Part shown: positions 1 to 4,710 of the stretch, piece after piece
Position numbering within the stretch: the first letter of the stretch is position 1
Layout: every line of letters begins with the position of its first letter
Origin: Candidatus Poribacteria bacterium
Lineage (GTDB): Bacteria > Poribacteria > DTPJ01 > WJIO01
DNA length: 5,252 nt
Assembly: GCA_014730235.1 (NCBI GenBank)
Contig: WJIO01000106.1
Location: 1 to 5,252 of the forward strand
Reading direction: 5' to 3'
Translations under genes and position numbers: made by a program
The notes under the pieces: generated by a model
Told to the model about the DNA's origin: nothing
What the model saw: only the letters and a program-made list of their open reading frames with translations
Database searches by the model: none

Positions 1-117
1 ACTAACGTCTTCACGCCTCTTCATGGGAGTATTTTTGCTTTTCATTATTAAGGCTGGTCTAACGGGCCATTGCCGCGCTTAGATTTCTGTCGGATGTGCT
101 TCCGTTAAATCCATCAA

Positions 118-255
118 CTATTGCGCATAGACATAATCTACAAGTTGTCTGGGGTTCAGTAAAATGTCAATAGATTGTAAACCGAAGTGACTCATATCGC
201 CACAGACCGAATCCTGGCAAGATATTTCCTTGTAATCTAAATATACCCAGGAATC
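118..255 (-). other. Coding-like segment out of frame with the 89-residue gene; possible frameshifted tail or tiny gene
   Basis: The reading frame between TAG (256-258) and TAG (118-120) reads like protein. It begins DSWVYLDYKEISCQDS and ends ILLNPRQLVDYVYAQ, with ordinary codons for this window. The only ATG in it is at 193-195, which would give a 25-residue peptide (MSHFGLQS...). That ATG has no well-placed Shine-Dalgarno site; GGCGAT lies directly against it. The segment starts where the upstream 89-residue gene ends and overlaps it by about 20 bases. It could therefore be the tail of a longer protein broken by a frameshift, a separate micro-gene, or chance. Past the TAG at 118-120 the frame continues for 12 sense codons (LMDLTEAHPTEI) to TAA. 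I see no standard slippery heptamer at the junction. Function unknown. Confidence 0.3.
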
Positions 256-506
256 CTATAATCAATCCCTGAATCCTGACCGCATTGCAATTGCCAATTA
301 GCCCATCTTACGGCCTCCCTTATCTCAGACCTTATGGCTAAATCCAACAACTCCTCCATCAACATATAGTATTCACCGGAGTCAAGAATACACACAATGC
401 CATAGCTGAAAATTATATCATTCAATTTCCCAAGAACATGGTCAGTATCAAACGGAAAATCTCCGCAAGACCTGATATACTCTATAATGTTATGAATCCT
501 GTTCAT
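237..506 (-). CDS. Hypothetical protein, 89 residues
   Basis: I do not recognise this small, probably cytosolic protein. It has no signal peptide or clear membrane segment. The N-terminal third (residues 4-12, NRIHNIIEY-like) and residues 47-73 (acidic and leucine-rich, then REAVRWANWQLQC) look helical. The central stretch DIIFSYGIVCILDSGEYY at about 30-47 looks like beta strands. Cysteines occur at 14, 39 and 75 but form no CxxC pair. The ATG at 504-506 is well supported: GAGGTGG (513-519) lies 6 bases upstream and matches the archaeal anti-Shine-Dalgarno sequence. A long hairpin (517-548) ends exactly at that site, as it does for the gene starting at 4142. It stops with TAG, and a coding-like segment continues downstream in another frame, so the C-terminus may be incomplete. 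Confidence 0.72.
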   Translation of the reverse strand: MNRIHNIIEYIRSCGDFPFDTDHVLGKLNDIIFSYGIVCILDSGEYYMLMEELLDLAIRSEIREAVRWANWQLQCGQDSGIDYRIPGYI

Positions 507-512
507 GTTTGA

Positions 513-548
513 CCACCTCGTTGTTTTCTATTCCGGAAAAACAACGAG
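513..548 (-). promoter_or_regulatory. Leader hairpin abutting the Shine-Dalgarno site of the 89-residue gene
   Basis: CTCGTTGTTTT (517-527) and AAAACAACGAG (538-548) form a perfect 11-bp inverted repeat around a 10-base loop. On the minus-strand message the 3' arm runs directly into the ribosome site GAGGTGG (513-519), so the GAG is shared with the stem base. The design matches the hairpin at 4154-4187, although the stem sequence differs. It could partly mask the ribosome site, protect the 5' end, or act as a DNA operator. The TATA box for this transcript is not clear; AT-rich stretches near 556-582 are only weak candidates. Confidence 0.6.
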
Positions 549-562
549 CGGACATCGAAATA

Positions 563-901
563 ATGGAATCTAGTCAAATAATGAAATCCAAGCGGTTTCA
601 GGATTTACAGTTTAGTCGTATCCCATTACCGGATTTAATGACAATTTACTGCTTATTCACTACACAGGTTAAGCGGAATTGTGCAGGTCGCAAGACCGAA
701 AAACTTAAATGGGCGTTCTCGGTTAGCGGAACGAACATATTATGCTTTTCCGAGTGTGCTGGCATTAAGAAAAAGCTTACATTGCCTATGTTACACACCT
801 TATTTCCAAACTATCAGAATCATGACTGGCTATCTTGCCGCAGTTGTGAAATAGTGCTCTGGTGTAATAGAAGCGCACTTTCATCACATTTCAAAGAGTA
901 A
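563..901 (+). CDS. Doubtful ORF, 112 residues, unknown function
   Basis: The ORF is open from TTG at 509. I give the ATG at 563-565 because the TTG and its first codons lie inside the ribosome site and hairpin of the divergent gene at 506. A further in-frame ATG is at 581. The product is mixed alpha/beta in appearance and rich in Cys and Trp. KLKWAFSVSGTNILCFSEC lies near residues 53-71 and a CxxC pair (SCRSCE) lies near the C-terminus. I recognise no domain. No convincing Shine-Dalgarno or TATA element precedes any start. Its last 82 bases overlap, antisense, the end of the 64-residue minus-strand ORF. Codon choice is reasonable, and without it a gap of some 300 bases would have no gene. Alternatively the ORF is spurious and this stretch is the promoter region of the 89-residue gene. 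Confidence 0.38.
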   Translation: MESSQIMKSKRFQDLQFSRIPLPDLMTIYCLFTTQVKRNCAGRKTEKLKWAFSVSGTNILCFSECAGIKKKLTLPMLHTLFPNYQNHDWLSCRSCEIVLWCNRSALSSHFKE

Positions 902-1014
902 TAGCTTGTTAATATCCTATAGGAAATTGTCCCAATTGTTCCGTCCCGGAATTTTCTATATCGCTGATAATCAGCACTTGCCTTATCTCTAATAAAACCT
1001 TCATAATCTGTCAT
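820..1014 (-). CDS. Hypothetical protein, 64 residues, coupled to the preceding gene
   Basis: This small protein of unknown function is charged at the N-terminus (MTDYEGFIRDKASADYQRY, then RKFRDG), with a middle GTIGTISYRILTSYYS likely to form a strand or short helix. The C-terminus is polar and Gln/Ser-rich. I see no signal peptide or known motif. Its ATG overlaps the TGA of the 154-residue gene in an ATGA arrangement (1011-1014). It has no Shine-Dalgarno site of its own, so translation probably depends on coupling. That overlap is the main reason to believe it. Against it, the last 82 bases overlap the plus-strand ORF ending at 901, so at most one of the two ends may be real. The two proteins encoded at 820-1475 may work together. 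Confidence 0.55.
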   Translation of the reverse strand: MTDYEGFIRDKASADYQRYRKFRDGTIGTISYRILTSYYSLKCDESALLLHQSTISQLRQDSQS

Positions 1015-1475
1015 GTCAATGGCATAATGGTTTCCTGTCCGCCTGAAATGATAAAATGCATGAATCCCATGAATGGCATTATAATGTGCTTATCTATTTT
1101 GATTAGCAAAGGCAGCTTTGGATCATCATAAGTTTGACTATATTCGGAAAATACTGCCTGATCTAAAGATTTAATTCTATCTGCGGCTATTTCATATAAT
1201 CTAATAGGAACAAATTTTTCATGCCTTCTTTTTATAATATCGTCATCTCTGGATTTAAATGCCGATGAATCAGGGTTCATTCCAAGACGCTGAAGATACT
1301 CATATTCGCTAATAAAAGAAACTTTGGAATCAACTGAATTGCTATCTGATAAAGAGTCTTGTGGATTATGAATATCATGCTTGATCAACTTACGCAGATC
1401 ACTCTTCTCATCTGGACTTAATTTGCATAGTTCGTCAAAGCCGCCTATCTTTAATAAATTATCATATGTCTTCAT
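1011..1475 (-). CDS. Hypothetical protein, 154 residues, leaderless
   Basis: I do not recognise this protein. An N-terminal helical region (about 1-34) is followed by a Ser/Asp-rich, probably flexible linker (38-52, DSLSDSNSVDSK-like). A very charged patch, SRDDDIIKRRHEKFVP, lies near 75-90, with a helix at 91-112. The C-terminal stretch at about 121-144 is hydrophobic (LPLLIKIDKHIIMPFMGF) and contains Met and His. It could be a buried core or a short membrane-associated segment, but it has charged residues and is not a convincing transmembrane helix. The start is well fixed: a TATA box at 1502-1509 predicts transcription starting about 4 bases before this ATG, so the message is nearly leaderless and needs no Shine-Dalgarno site. 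It heads a two-gene unit with the 64-residue ORF, joined by an ATGA overlap. Confidence 0.75.
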   Translation of the reverse strand: MKTYDNLLKIGGFDELCKLSPDEKSDLRKLIKHDIHNPQDSLSDSNSVDSKVSFISEYEYLQRLGMNPDSSAFKSRDDDIIKRRHEKFVPIRLYEIAADRIKSLDQAVFSEYSQTYDDPKLPLLIKIDKHIIMPFMGFMHFIISGGQETIMPLT

Positions 1476-1494
1476 CTTTGTGTAGTAGGGTTGT

Positions 1495-1584
1495 CTATCT
1501 CTTTATAAACTTTACAATTTGGATGGTCGCTTCAATGGCCAAATAGAATACATATTCCAGCACGTTACTGTCAATGCACCTCAT
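1495..1584 (-). CDS. Possible micro-protein, 29 residues
   Basis: This short ORF lies in the gap between the glutamine amidotransferase gene and the 154-residue gene. It runs from ATG (1582-1584) to TAG (1495-1497). The sequence is protein-like, MRCIDSNVLEYVFY then an Ile/Val/Ala-rich run ending in VKFIKR. Residues 8-29 would form one amphipathic or weakly hydrophobic helix with a basic end, as in small membrane-associated peptides. A weak AAAGG lies 8 bases before the ATG; the better AGGTGG is about 18 bases away. The final codons overlap the TATA box of the next gene. It may be translated from the end of the amidoligase operon message. Chance is a real alternative at this length. Confidence 0.3.
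   Translation of the reverse strand: MRCIDSNVLEYVFYLAIEATIQIVKFIKR
1502..1509 (-). promoter_or_regulatory. Archaeal TATA box for the 1475/1014 gene pair
   Basis: On the minus strand TTTATAAA is preceded by GTAAAG, which resembles the purine/A-rich TFB recognition element. Its centre lies about 30 bases upstream of the ATG at 1473-1475. With the usual archaeal spacing of about 26 bases, transcription would start at about 1479, giving a leader of only a few bases. The lack of a Shine-Dalgarno site before that ATG agrees with this. Confidence 0.65.
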
Positions 1585-1626
1585 CTAAACAGCCTTTCAC
1601 CCACCTGGGAAAGTCAGACGAAGAGG

Positions 1627-2595
1627 CTACCAATCAAAGCGTATGCTCTGCATGTAATCCCGCTCGTCATATAACTGCCCAATCTGCTCCTCAAGCTGGT
1701 CTTTCTTCCTCTGCAATCGCTGATACCTCATAGTATTCCCACTGACAGAAGCCCTCAACTGGGCATTCTCAATTCGATTCAGTTCTTCTTCATATTCCTG
1801 AATGCTCATCTCTATCTCATCAAGCTGATCCCAGAATGAATAAAGAGAGCTGCTGCCAACCAGACTATACTCAGGAAACTCTATTCTGCTATGGCTGATC
1901 TCTCCAGTCCTGTAGTCATAAGTATGCAGTGTGTGCGCCGGAATATCCTGATTTGATAAACTTTCAGAGGCAATCACCAATAAATGTGAGTTATTTTTCA
2001 TCTCCAAAGGCGATCCGTTATTCCTGGCAAAGTGAAGTTTTAGAGCATTATTATTTCTATCAGTTTCCAGGCAGATGAATGCCATATCACCTTTAGCTTC
2101 GATGTTCTCTTGTCTACCATCCAAAAATAATGCAATCTCGTGAGCCAATGCTTCGCTGTCGTTGAATTCATAATCCTCCTCAATTTCTCCCCAGTAATTC
2201 CTGCATCTCCTGTATTGAGATGTCCTATAGTTTATCTTCATTTTCTCATGCTTTGCCTTTAGCTCATGGGCGTTATATATCATGCCGTTATGGATGACAT
2301 AATATTTATGATTATATAATGGCTGTGAGACTGCAATGGGATGGGTAGTTTTTATTGTGTTGCTGGTTGATGTGGGATAGCGATGGTGAAACAGTATCTC
2401 GCTGAATGAATGCCTTTTCAGATATTGCTTTATCCCGCTTTCATGTGTGGCTCTGCAAGTCATAAGCCTTTTACCGGATATTCCCATAAAGCCAAATCCC
2501 TCATGGCCCCGATGTTTCTGGCGGAAATAATGTTTCAGCGCCAGCCTGTTCACCGGTCTGCCTGTAAAGTTTTTATAGTAAATTATGCCGCACAT
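1627..2595 (-). CDS. Stand-alone class II glutamine amidotransferase (Ntn-hydrolase glutaminase) with C-terminal coiled coil, 322 residues
   Basis: It hydrolyses glutamine to glutamate and ammonia, by homology to the N-terminal glutaminase domains of GlmS, PurF and AsnB. Numbered from the ATG at 2595, the protein begins MCGI. Removing Met exposes the nucleophilic Cys2. Family motifs follow in order: HRGHEGFG (28-35), HHRYPTSTSNT (70-80, Arg72 matching the Gln-binding Arg of HTRWATHG in GlmS), THP (84-86), HNGMIYN (102-108, oxyanion Asn103-Gly104), NDSEALAHE (145-153, Asp146 matching the Gln-binding Asp), FARNNGSPL (189-197) and VIASES (207-212). No synthase domain follows. Residues about 252-316 are instead a charged coiled coil, probably for partner binding. 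A GTG at 2601 would add Val/Met-Lys before Met-Cys and block the catalytic N-terminus. GGTG (2601-2604) lies 5 bases before the 2595 ATG, so I use that start. It lies 2 bases after the amidoligase stop and is the obvious ammonia source or amide-cleaving partner for it. Confidence 0.9.
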   Translation of the reverse strand: MCGIIYYKNFTGRPVNRLALKHYFRQKHRGHEGFGFMGISGKRLMTCRATHESGIKQYLKRHSFSEILFHHRYPTSTSNTIKTTHPIAVSQPLYNHKYYVIHNGMIYNAHELKAKHEKMKINYRTSQYRRCRNYWGEIEEDYEFNDSEALAHEIALFLDGRQENIEAKGDMAFICLETDRNNNALKLHFARNNGSPLEMKNNSHLLVIASESLSNQDIPAHTLHTYDYRTGEISHSRIEFPEYSLVGSSSLYSFWDQLDEIEMSIQEYEEELNRIENAQLRASVSGNTMRYQRLQRKKDQLEEQIGQLYDERDYMQSIRFDW

Positions 2596-2597
2596 TT

Positions 2598-3791
2598 TCA
2601 CACCTTCAGCTCAGAGACAAGCTTTGAGAATAACTCCCCCTTTGTGATTGTCCCCAGTGTGTAGAACGTATAGATGCAGTTTAGCCAAAACCTGAATTTT
2701 ACCTTAATGAGATAGGATAATTCCTGAAATAATCTGCCAATGCTCTCCTCTGTCCGGAATACGTCATCAAGCTTTCTATAGCAACCCCTGTAGGACTTGC
2801 TGAGGATCTCATTGCTCCGCTTTAGGGTAATCGTGTCTTTGAGTTTCAAAAATCGCTTTGGGCTATTGCTGTAATATCGGAGAGTTTTTCCTATAAGTTC
2901 CATATACCTGATGATATAAGAAGGCCTATCCAGGCAAGCGTCAAAAAGCCTGAATTCAATGCAGGTATCATAATGAGTGTATACTGCCGAATACTTCCTG
3001 TCCCTGGACACAACCAGATCCCTGAACTCGAAGGCTCTTGTTCTGTCATCTGGGGAGCCAAGACACACTAAACCCAACAAAAGCTTACTCACCTGTTTCC
3101 TGAAATTGGATATTTTCTCTATATCCAGCTTTTCTTTTACTGGATATCTGCTGCATGGGAGCAATGTTATATGAAGTCCTGCGTTACCTGTATCGCATTC
3201 ACCAAACTCCCGGCAGGTTTCAGTGAAAGCCCTCACTATTTCCGGCAGCTTTTCCAGATAATCAGCCCGGAGAGTCATGGTAACCTCTGTATCCACAGAG
3301 CCATCATAGTATATGTGGGCGTGCTCCGTAAGCCTCAATATTTCCCCTAACTTATCAGTAAATATCTCCCAGAAAGCGTCGTGGTAGTCCTCATGCCAGT
3401 CATCGTTGTCAAAATATCCCATTCCGTTGCACTCAGAACAGCCTATATGTCCGTCAGAGCAGTCCGGACAACTCGTCTCCCTTTGCCCGTTATCGCAGTA
3501 TGGACAAGCAAGCGGCTTATCTTCGCCATTGTCAATAAAGCCTCTTCCATTGCACCTTGAGCATGTTGTCCATGTAGTTCCTGTGCCATCGCAGTTTCTG
3601 CAGGATATGTTGCCGTTGCCATAGCAAACAGAACATTCCGATTCAGCGTTGTAATCCCCGGGACGGACATTGGCCTCAAGCTCCACCTTAACATAGGGGA
3701 AGCCCTTGTCAATTAACAGATTAGCAATCCTCTTTGCCCTCATGACAATGTTATCTTTAGGCTTGTGTTTTGTTACAGCAATAGTCTGCAT
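2598..3791 (-). CDS. Glutamine-synthetase-like amidoligase (Amidoligase_2-type COOH-NH2 ligase) with inserted six-CxxC zinc domain, 397 residues
   Basis: It probably uses ATP to activate a carboxylate and join it to an amine or ammonia. The target is unknown. Family motifs appear in order: VELEA (36-40, like the first-strand GVEIE), YYDGSVDTEVTMTL (161-174, like DGS...E-T-P), GLHITLL (205-211, like GLHVHV) and TCIEFRLFDACLD (276-288, like TIEFR), then the helix YIIRYMELIGKTL (292-304). Between the first strand and DGS lies a zinc domain, residues 53-125. It has six CxxC pairs (53/56, 64/67, 77/80, 96/99, 108/111, 118/121), several of the DnaJ type CxxCxGxG. DnaJ has four pairs and two zincs; this could hold three. 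There is no J domain. Residues 305-397 are basic and aromatic and unassigned. The start ATG has an excellent site, AGAGGTGAT. The gene sits between a helical protein and a class II glutaminase, an association known for this ligase superfamily. Confidence 0.82.
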   Translation of the reverse strand: MQTIAVTKHKPKDNIVMRAKRIANLLIDKGFPYVKVELEANVRPGDYNAESECSVCYGNGNISCRNCDGTGTTWTTCSRCNGRGFIDNGEDKPLACPYCDNGQRETSCPDCSDGHIGCSECNGMGYFDNDDWHEDYHDAFWEIFTDKLGEILRLTEHAHIYYDGSVDTEVTMTLRADYLEKLPEIVRAFTETCREFGECDTGNAGLHITLLPCSRYPVKEKLDIEKISNFRKQVSKLLLGLVCLGSPDDRTRAFEFRDLVVSRDRKYSAVYTHYDTCIEFRLFDACLDRPSYIIRYMELIGKTLRYYSNSPKRFLKLKDTITLKRSNEILSKSYRGCYRKLDDVFRTEESIGRLFQELSYLIKVKFRFWLNCIYTFYTLGTITKGELFSKLVSELKV

Positions 3792-3796
3792 CTGGA

Positions 3797-3805
3797 ATCA
3801 CCTCT
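3797..3805 (-). promoter_or_regulatory. Strong Shine-Dalgarno site of the amidoligase gene
   Basis: AGAGGTGAT lies 5 bases before the ATG at 3789-3791 and is a full match to the archaeal 16S tail. It overlaps the final codons of the preceding gene, so termination there may feed initiation here. This fixes the amidoligase start. Confidence 0.75.
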
Positions 3806-4142
3806 GAGAGCCGGACTTTGTAGCCCGGTCCTGATGCTTTACATACTGCCTGTAGAATTCCTCAACCTCATTCCAGAACTGATCAGCTTTATAGTCCATA
3901 TTCAGTTGTATGGATTTCTGAAAGATCAGTTTCACTGACAACCCATAGATACATTTCTTATCTCTGTATCCGTTGCTGTCTTCTTTAACTTTGCCGCCCT
4001 TCTTTGCAATTAGTTCATCAATCAGCTTTGACGCCCCTCTTCTCGACCCTATTCCGCTGAAATCCACAGCAGTATTGGTCTGTTTTGCCAGCCTGCGAAT
4101 TACTGCAAGCTGTTTTTCTGTTGGTTCATTTCCGGGATTCAT
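3798..4142 (-). CDS. Small helical protein with N-terminal TEKQ...AS..I..L domain, first gene of the amidoligase operon, 114 residues
   Basis: Exact function unknown. Residues 7-48 (PTEKQLAVIRRLAKQ, then RRGASKLIDELIAKKG at 34-49) match a small helical module that I know from many phage and plasmid proteins, often beside DNA-processing domains. It is usually a short accessory domain, possibly for nucleic-acid or protein binding. Residues 64-105 form a second helical unit with Trp90 and the run FWNEVEEFYRQYV (89-101). There are no catalytic motifs and no signal peptide. The ATG at 4140-4142 has GGAGGTGG just upstream. The longer frame from TTG at 4202 would translate the leader hairpin and ribosome site and is rejected. 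The stop lies 6 bases before the amidoligase start, so the proteins are probably made together. It may be an adaptor or substrate of the ligase/glutaminase pair. Confidence 0.78.
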   Translation of the reverse strand: MNPGNEPTEKQLAVIRRLAKQTNTAVDFSGIGSRRGASKLIDELIAKKGGKVKEDSNGYRDKKCIYGLSVKLIFQKSIQLNMDYKADQFWNEVEEFYRQYVKHQDRATKSGSQR

Positions 4143-4146
4143 GCTC

Positions 4147-4187
4147 CCACCTCCATTCAGTTTTTTCGCTATCAGAAAAACTGAATG
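4147..4187 (-). promoter_or_regulatory. Leader hairpin plus Shine-Dalgarno site of the amidoligase operon
   Basis: CATTCAGTTTTT (4154-4165) and AAAAACTGAATG (4176-4187) form a perfect 12-bp inverted repeat with a 10-base loop. On the minus-strand message the 3' arm runs straight into GGAGGTGG (4147-4154), which is 4 bases before the ATG at 4142. With transcription starting near 4193, the hairpin would fill almost the whole leader. It is not a typical archaeal terminator, because no T-run follows on the minus strand. It may control access to the ribosome site, protect the 5' end, or bind a protein as DNA. Compare 513-548. Confidence 0.65.
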
Positions 4188-4216
4188 AGGGGCAGTGGTC
4201 AAACGCCCTGAGAATA

Positions 4217-4224
4217 TTTATAAA
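4217..4224. promoter_or_regulatory. TATA box shared by the divergent operons
   Basis: TTTATAAA is palindromic and can be read both ways. On the plus strand it is preceded by GAGAAT, close to a TFB recognition element, and its centre is 26 bases before the ATG at 4247. That predicts a leaderless message for the gene there, which indeed lacks a Shine-Dalgarno site. On the minus strand the same spacing puts a start near 4193-4195, giving a leader of about 50 bases that holds the hairpin. The minus-side recognition element is poorer, so plus-strand use is better supported. Confidence 0.68.
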
Positions 4225-4237
4225 GATCAGATGATCT
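4224..4237. promoter_or_regulatory. Candidate operator, AGATCA-GA-TGATCT palindrome
   Basis: Two perfect 6-base arms are separated by two bases, lying just downstream of the shared TATA box and before the predicted plus-strand transcription start. A dimeric repressor bound here would block TBP/TFB or RNA polymerase on the plus strand. It would sit upstream of the minus-strand TATA, where it could act as activator or repressor. No regulator gene is recognisable in the window. Confidence 0.45.
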
Positions 4238-4246
4238 ATTCATGGC

Positions 4247-4663
4247 ATGTTTTGGAAAAAGAAAAAGCAAAAGAAGCAACCAAAGCTTATACCTTATACT
4301 CAAGTCACTGTTAAATACGAACCAGTAACACCTGAACAGATAGCGGCATATTTGATTAAACAGCAACTATGGAAATATTTGATTGAGCGTAATGCTGGCT
4401 ATAGTTCAGGACAAAGAAGGAATAATTATCCAGATGATACTTTTTATGATCCATTAAGGGAGTTTGATAAAGCGCTTGAAGATTTTGATGCCGAATTCCA
4501 GAGAAGAAATGATGAATTTGAAAGACCAATAAGGAAAATGGAAGAGGAATTAGCAAATATGAGCATGCCCAATCTGGGTGATATAAAGGTGGAAGACGGA
4601 ATAGCCTACATGGCGACCAGCGTGTATGTAAAAAATGCGGTCAGACAGGTCTATGATCCATGA
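4247..4663 (+). CDS. Hypothetical basic-tailed helical protein, 138 residues, leaderless
   Basis: I do not recognise this gene. The N-terminus is strikingly basic (MFWKKKKQKKQPK), as in nucleic-acid-binding or membrane-surface tails, and has no hydrophobic segment behind it. Residues 28-49 (TPEQIAAYLIKQQLWKYLIE) are helical. Residues 51-69 are polar and disordered-looking. Residues 68-103 form a highly charged helix with coiled-coil character (FDKALEDFDAEFQRRNDEF). The C-terminus holds a strand-like EDGIAYMATSVYV at 116-128. It has no cysteine and no catalytic motif. The start is set by the TATA box at 4217-4224, which places transcription essentially at this ATG. An ATG five bases upstream is in another frame and gives only a short ORF. 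It is divergent from the amidoligase operon and shares its control region, so the two units may be regulated together. Confidence 0.75.
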   Translation: MFWKKKKQKKQPKLIPYTQVTVKYEPVTPEQIAAYLIKQQLWKYLIERNAGYSSGQRRNNYPDDTFYDPLREFDKALEDFDAEFQRRNDEFERPIRKMEEELANMSMPNLGDIKVEDGIAYMATSVYVKNAVRQVYDP

Positions 4664-4677
4664 TTCAGACTTCCTGA

Positions 4678-4686
4678 AACTATAAG
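4678..4686 (+). promoter_or_regulatory. Weak TATA-like element before the coiled-coil gene
   Basis: AACTATAAG is centred about 29 bases before the ATG at 4711, a distance that would again give a nearly leaderless message. No Shine-Dalgarno site precedes that ATG, which favours leaderless initiation. The match is poorer than those at 1502 and 4217, and read-through from the gene ending at 4663 is an alternative. Confidence 0.35.
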
Positions 4687-4710
4687 AACAGCAATAAGCA
4701 GTAATATTGC

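Noticed and set aside
1-45. Possible start of a minus-strand gene leaving the left edge (MKSKNTPMKRREDVS)
   Set aside because: Only 15 codons are visible, with no Shine-Dalgarno site and no clear TATA box upstream. The basic composition is suggestive but not enough to call.
50-125. Possible tRNA-like segment (GTTAAATCC resembling a T-loop)
   Set aside because: The flanking bases do not form a T-stem, acceptor stem or anticodon arm on either strand.
918-950. Tandem AATTGTCCC / AATTGTTCC near-repeat
   Set aside because: Two imperfect 9-base copies inside a coding frame (a Gly-Thr-Ile repeat), with no further copies in the window.
1627-2595. GlmS, PurF or asparagine synthetase
   Set aside because: Only the glutaminase domain is present; no SIS, phosphoribosyltransferase or AMP-forming synthetase domain follows it.
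2410-2664. Plus-strand ORF of 84 codons
   Set aside because: It lies antisense to the strongly supported glutaminase and the end of the amidoligase; its composition is that of a shadow frame.
3424-3635. DnaJ/Hsp40 chaperone call for the 397-residue protein
   Set aside because: Only the cysteine-rich repeats resemble DnaJ. There is no J domain with HPD and no DnaJ C-terminal domains, and amidoligase motifs flank the repeats.
3406-3712. Plus- and minus-strand ORFs over the zinc-finger region
   Set aside because: They are alternative frames of the repeated CxxCxGxG coding sequence, which stays open in several frames because of its Gly/Cys-rich codons. No separate start signals were seen.
3973-4188. 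Plus-strand ORF with a hydrophobic, Phe/Pro/Ser-rich product
   Set aside because: It is antisense to the 114-residue gene and its leader hairpin. The apparent hydrophobicity comes from the complement of Lys/Glu codons.
4140-4202. Longer start (TTG at 4202) for the 114-residue protein
   Set aside because: It would translate the hairpin and the GGAGGTGG ribosome site (giving NGGGS). The ATG at 4142 has a well-spaced ribosome site.
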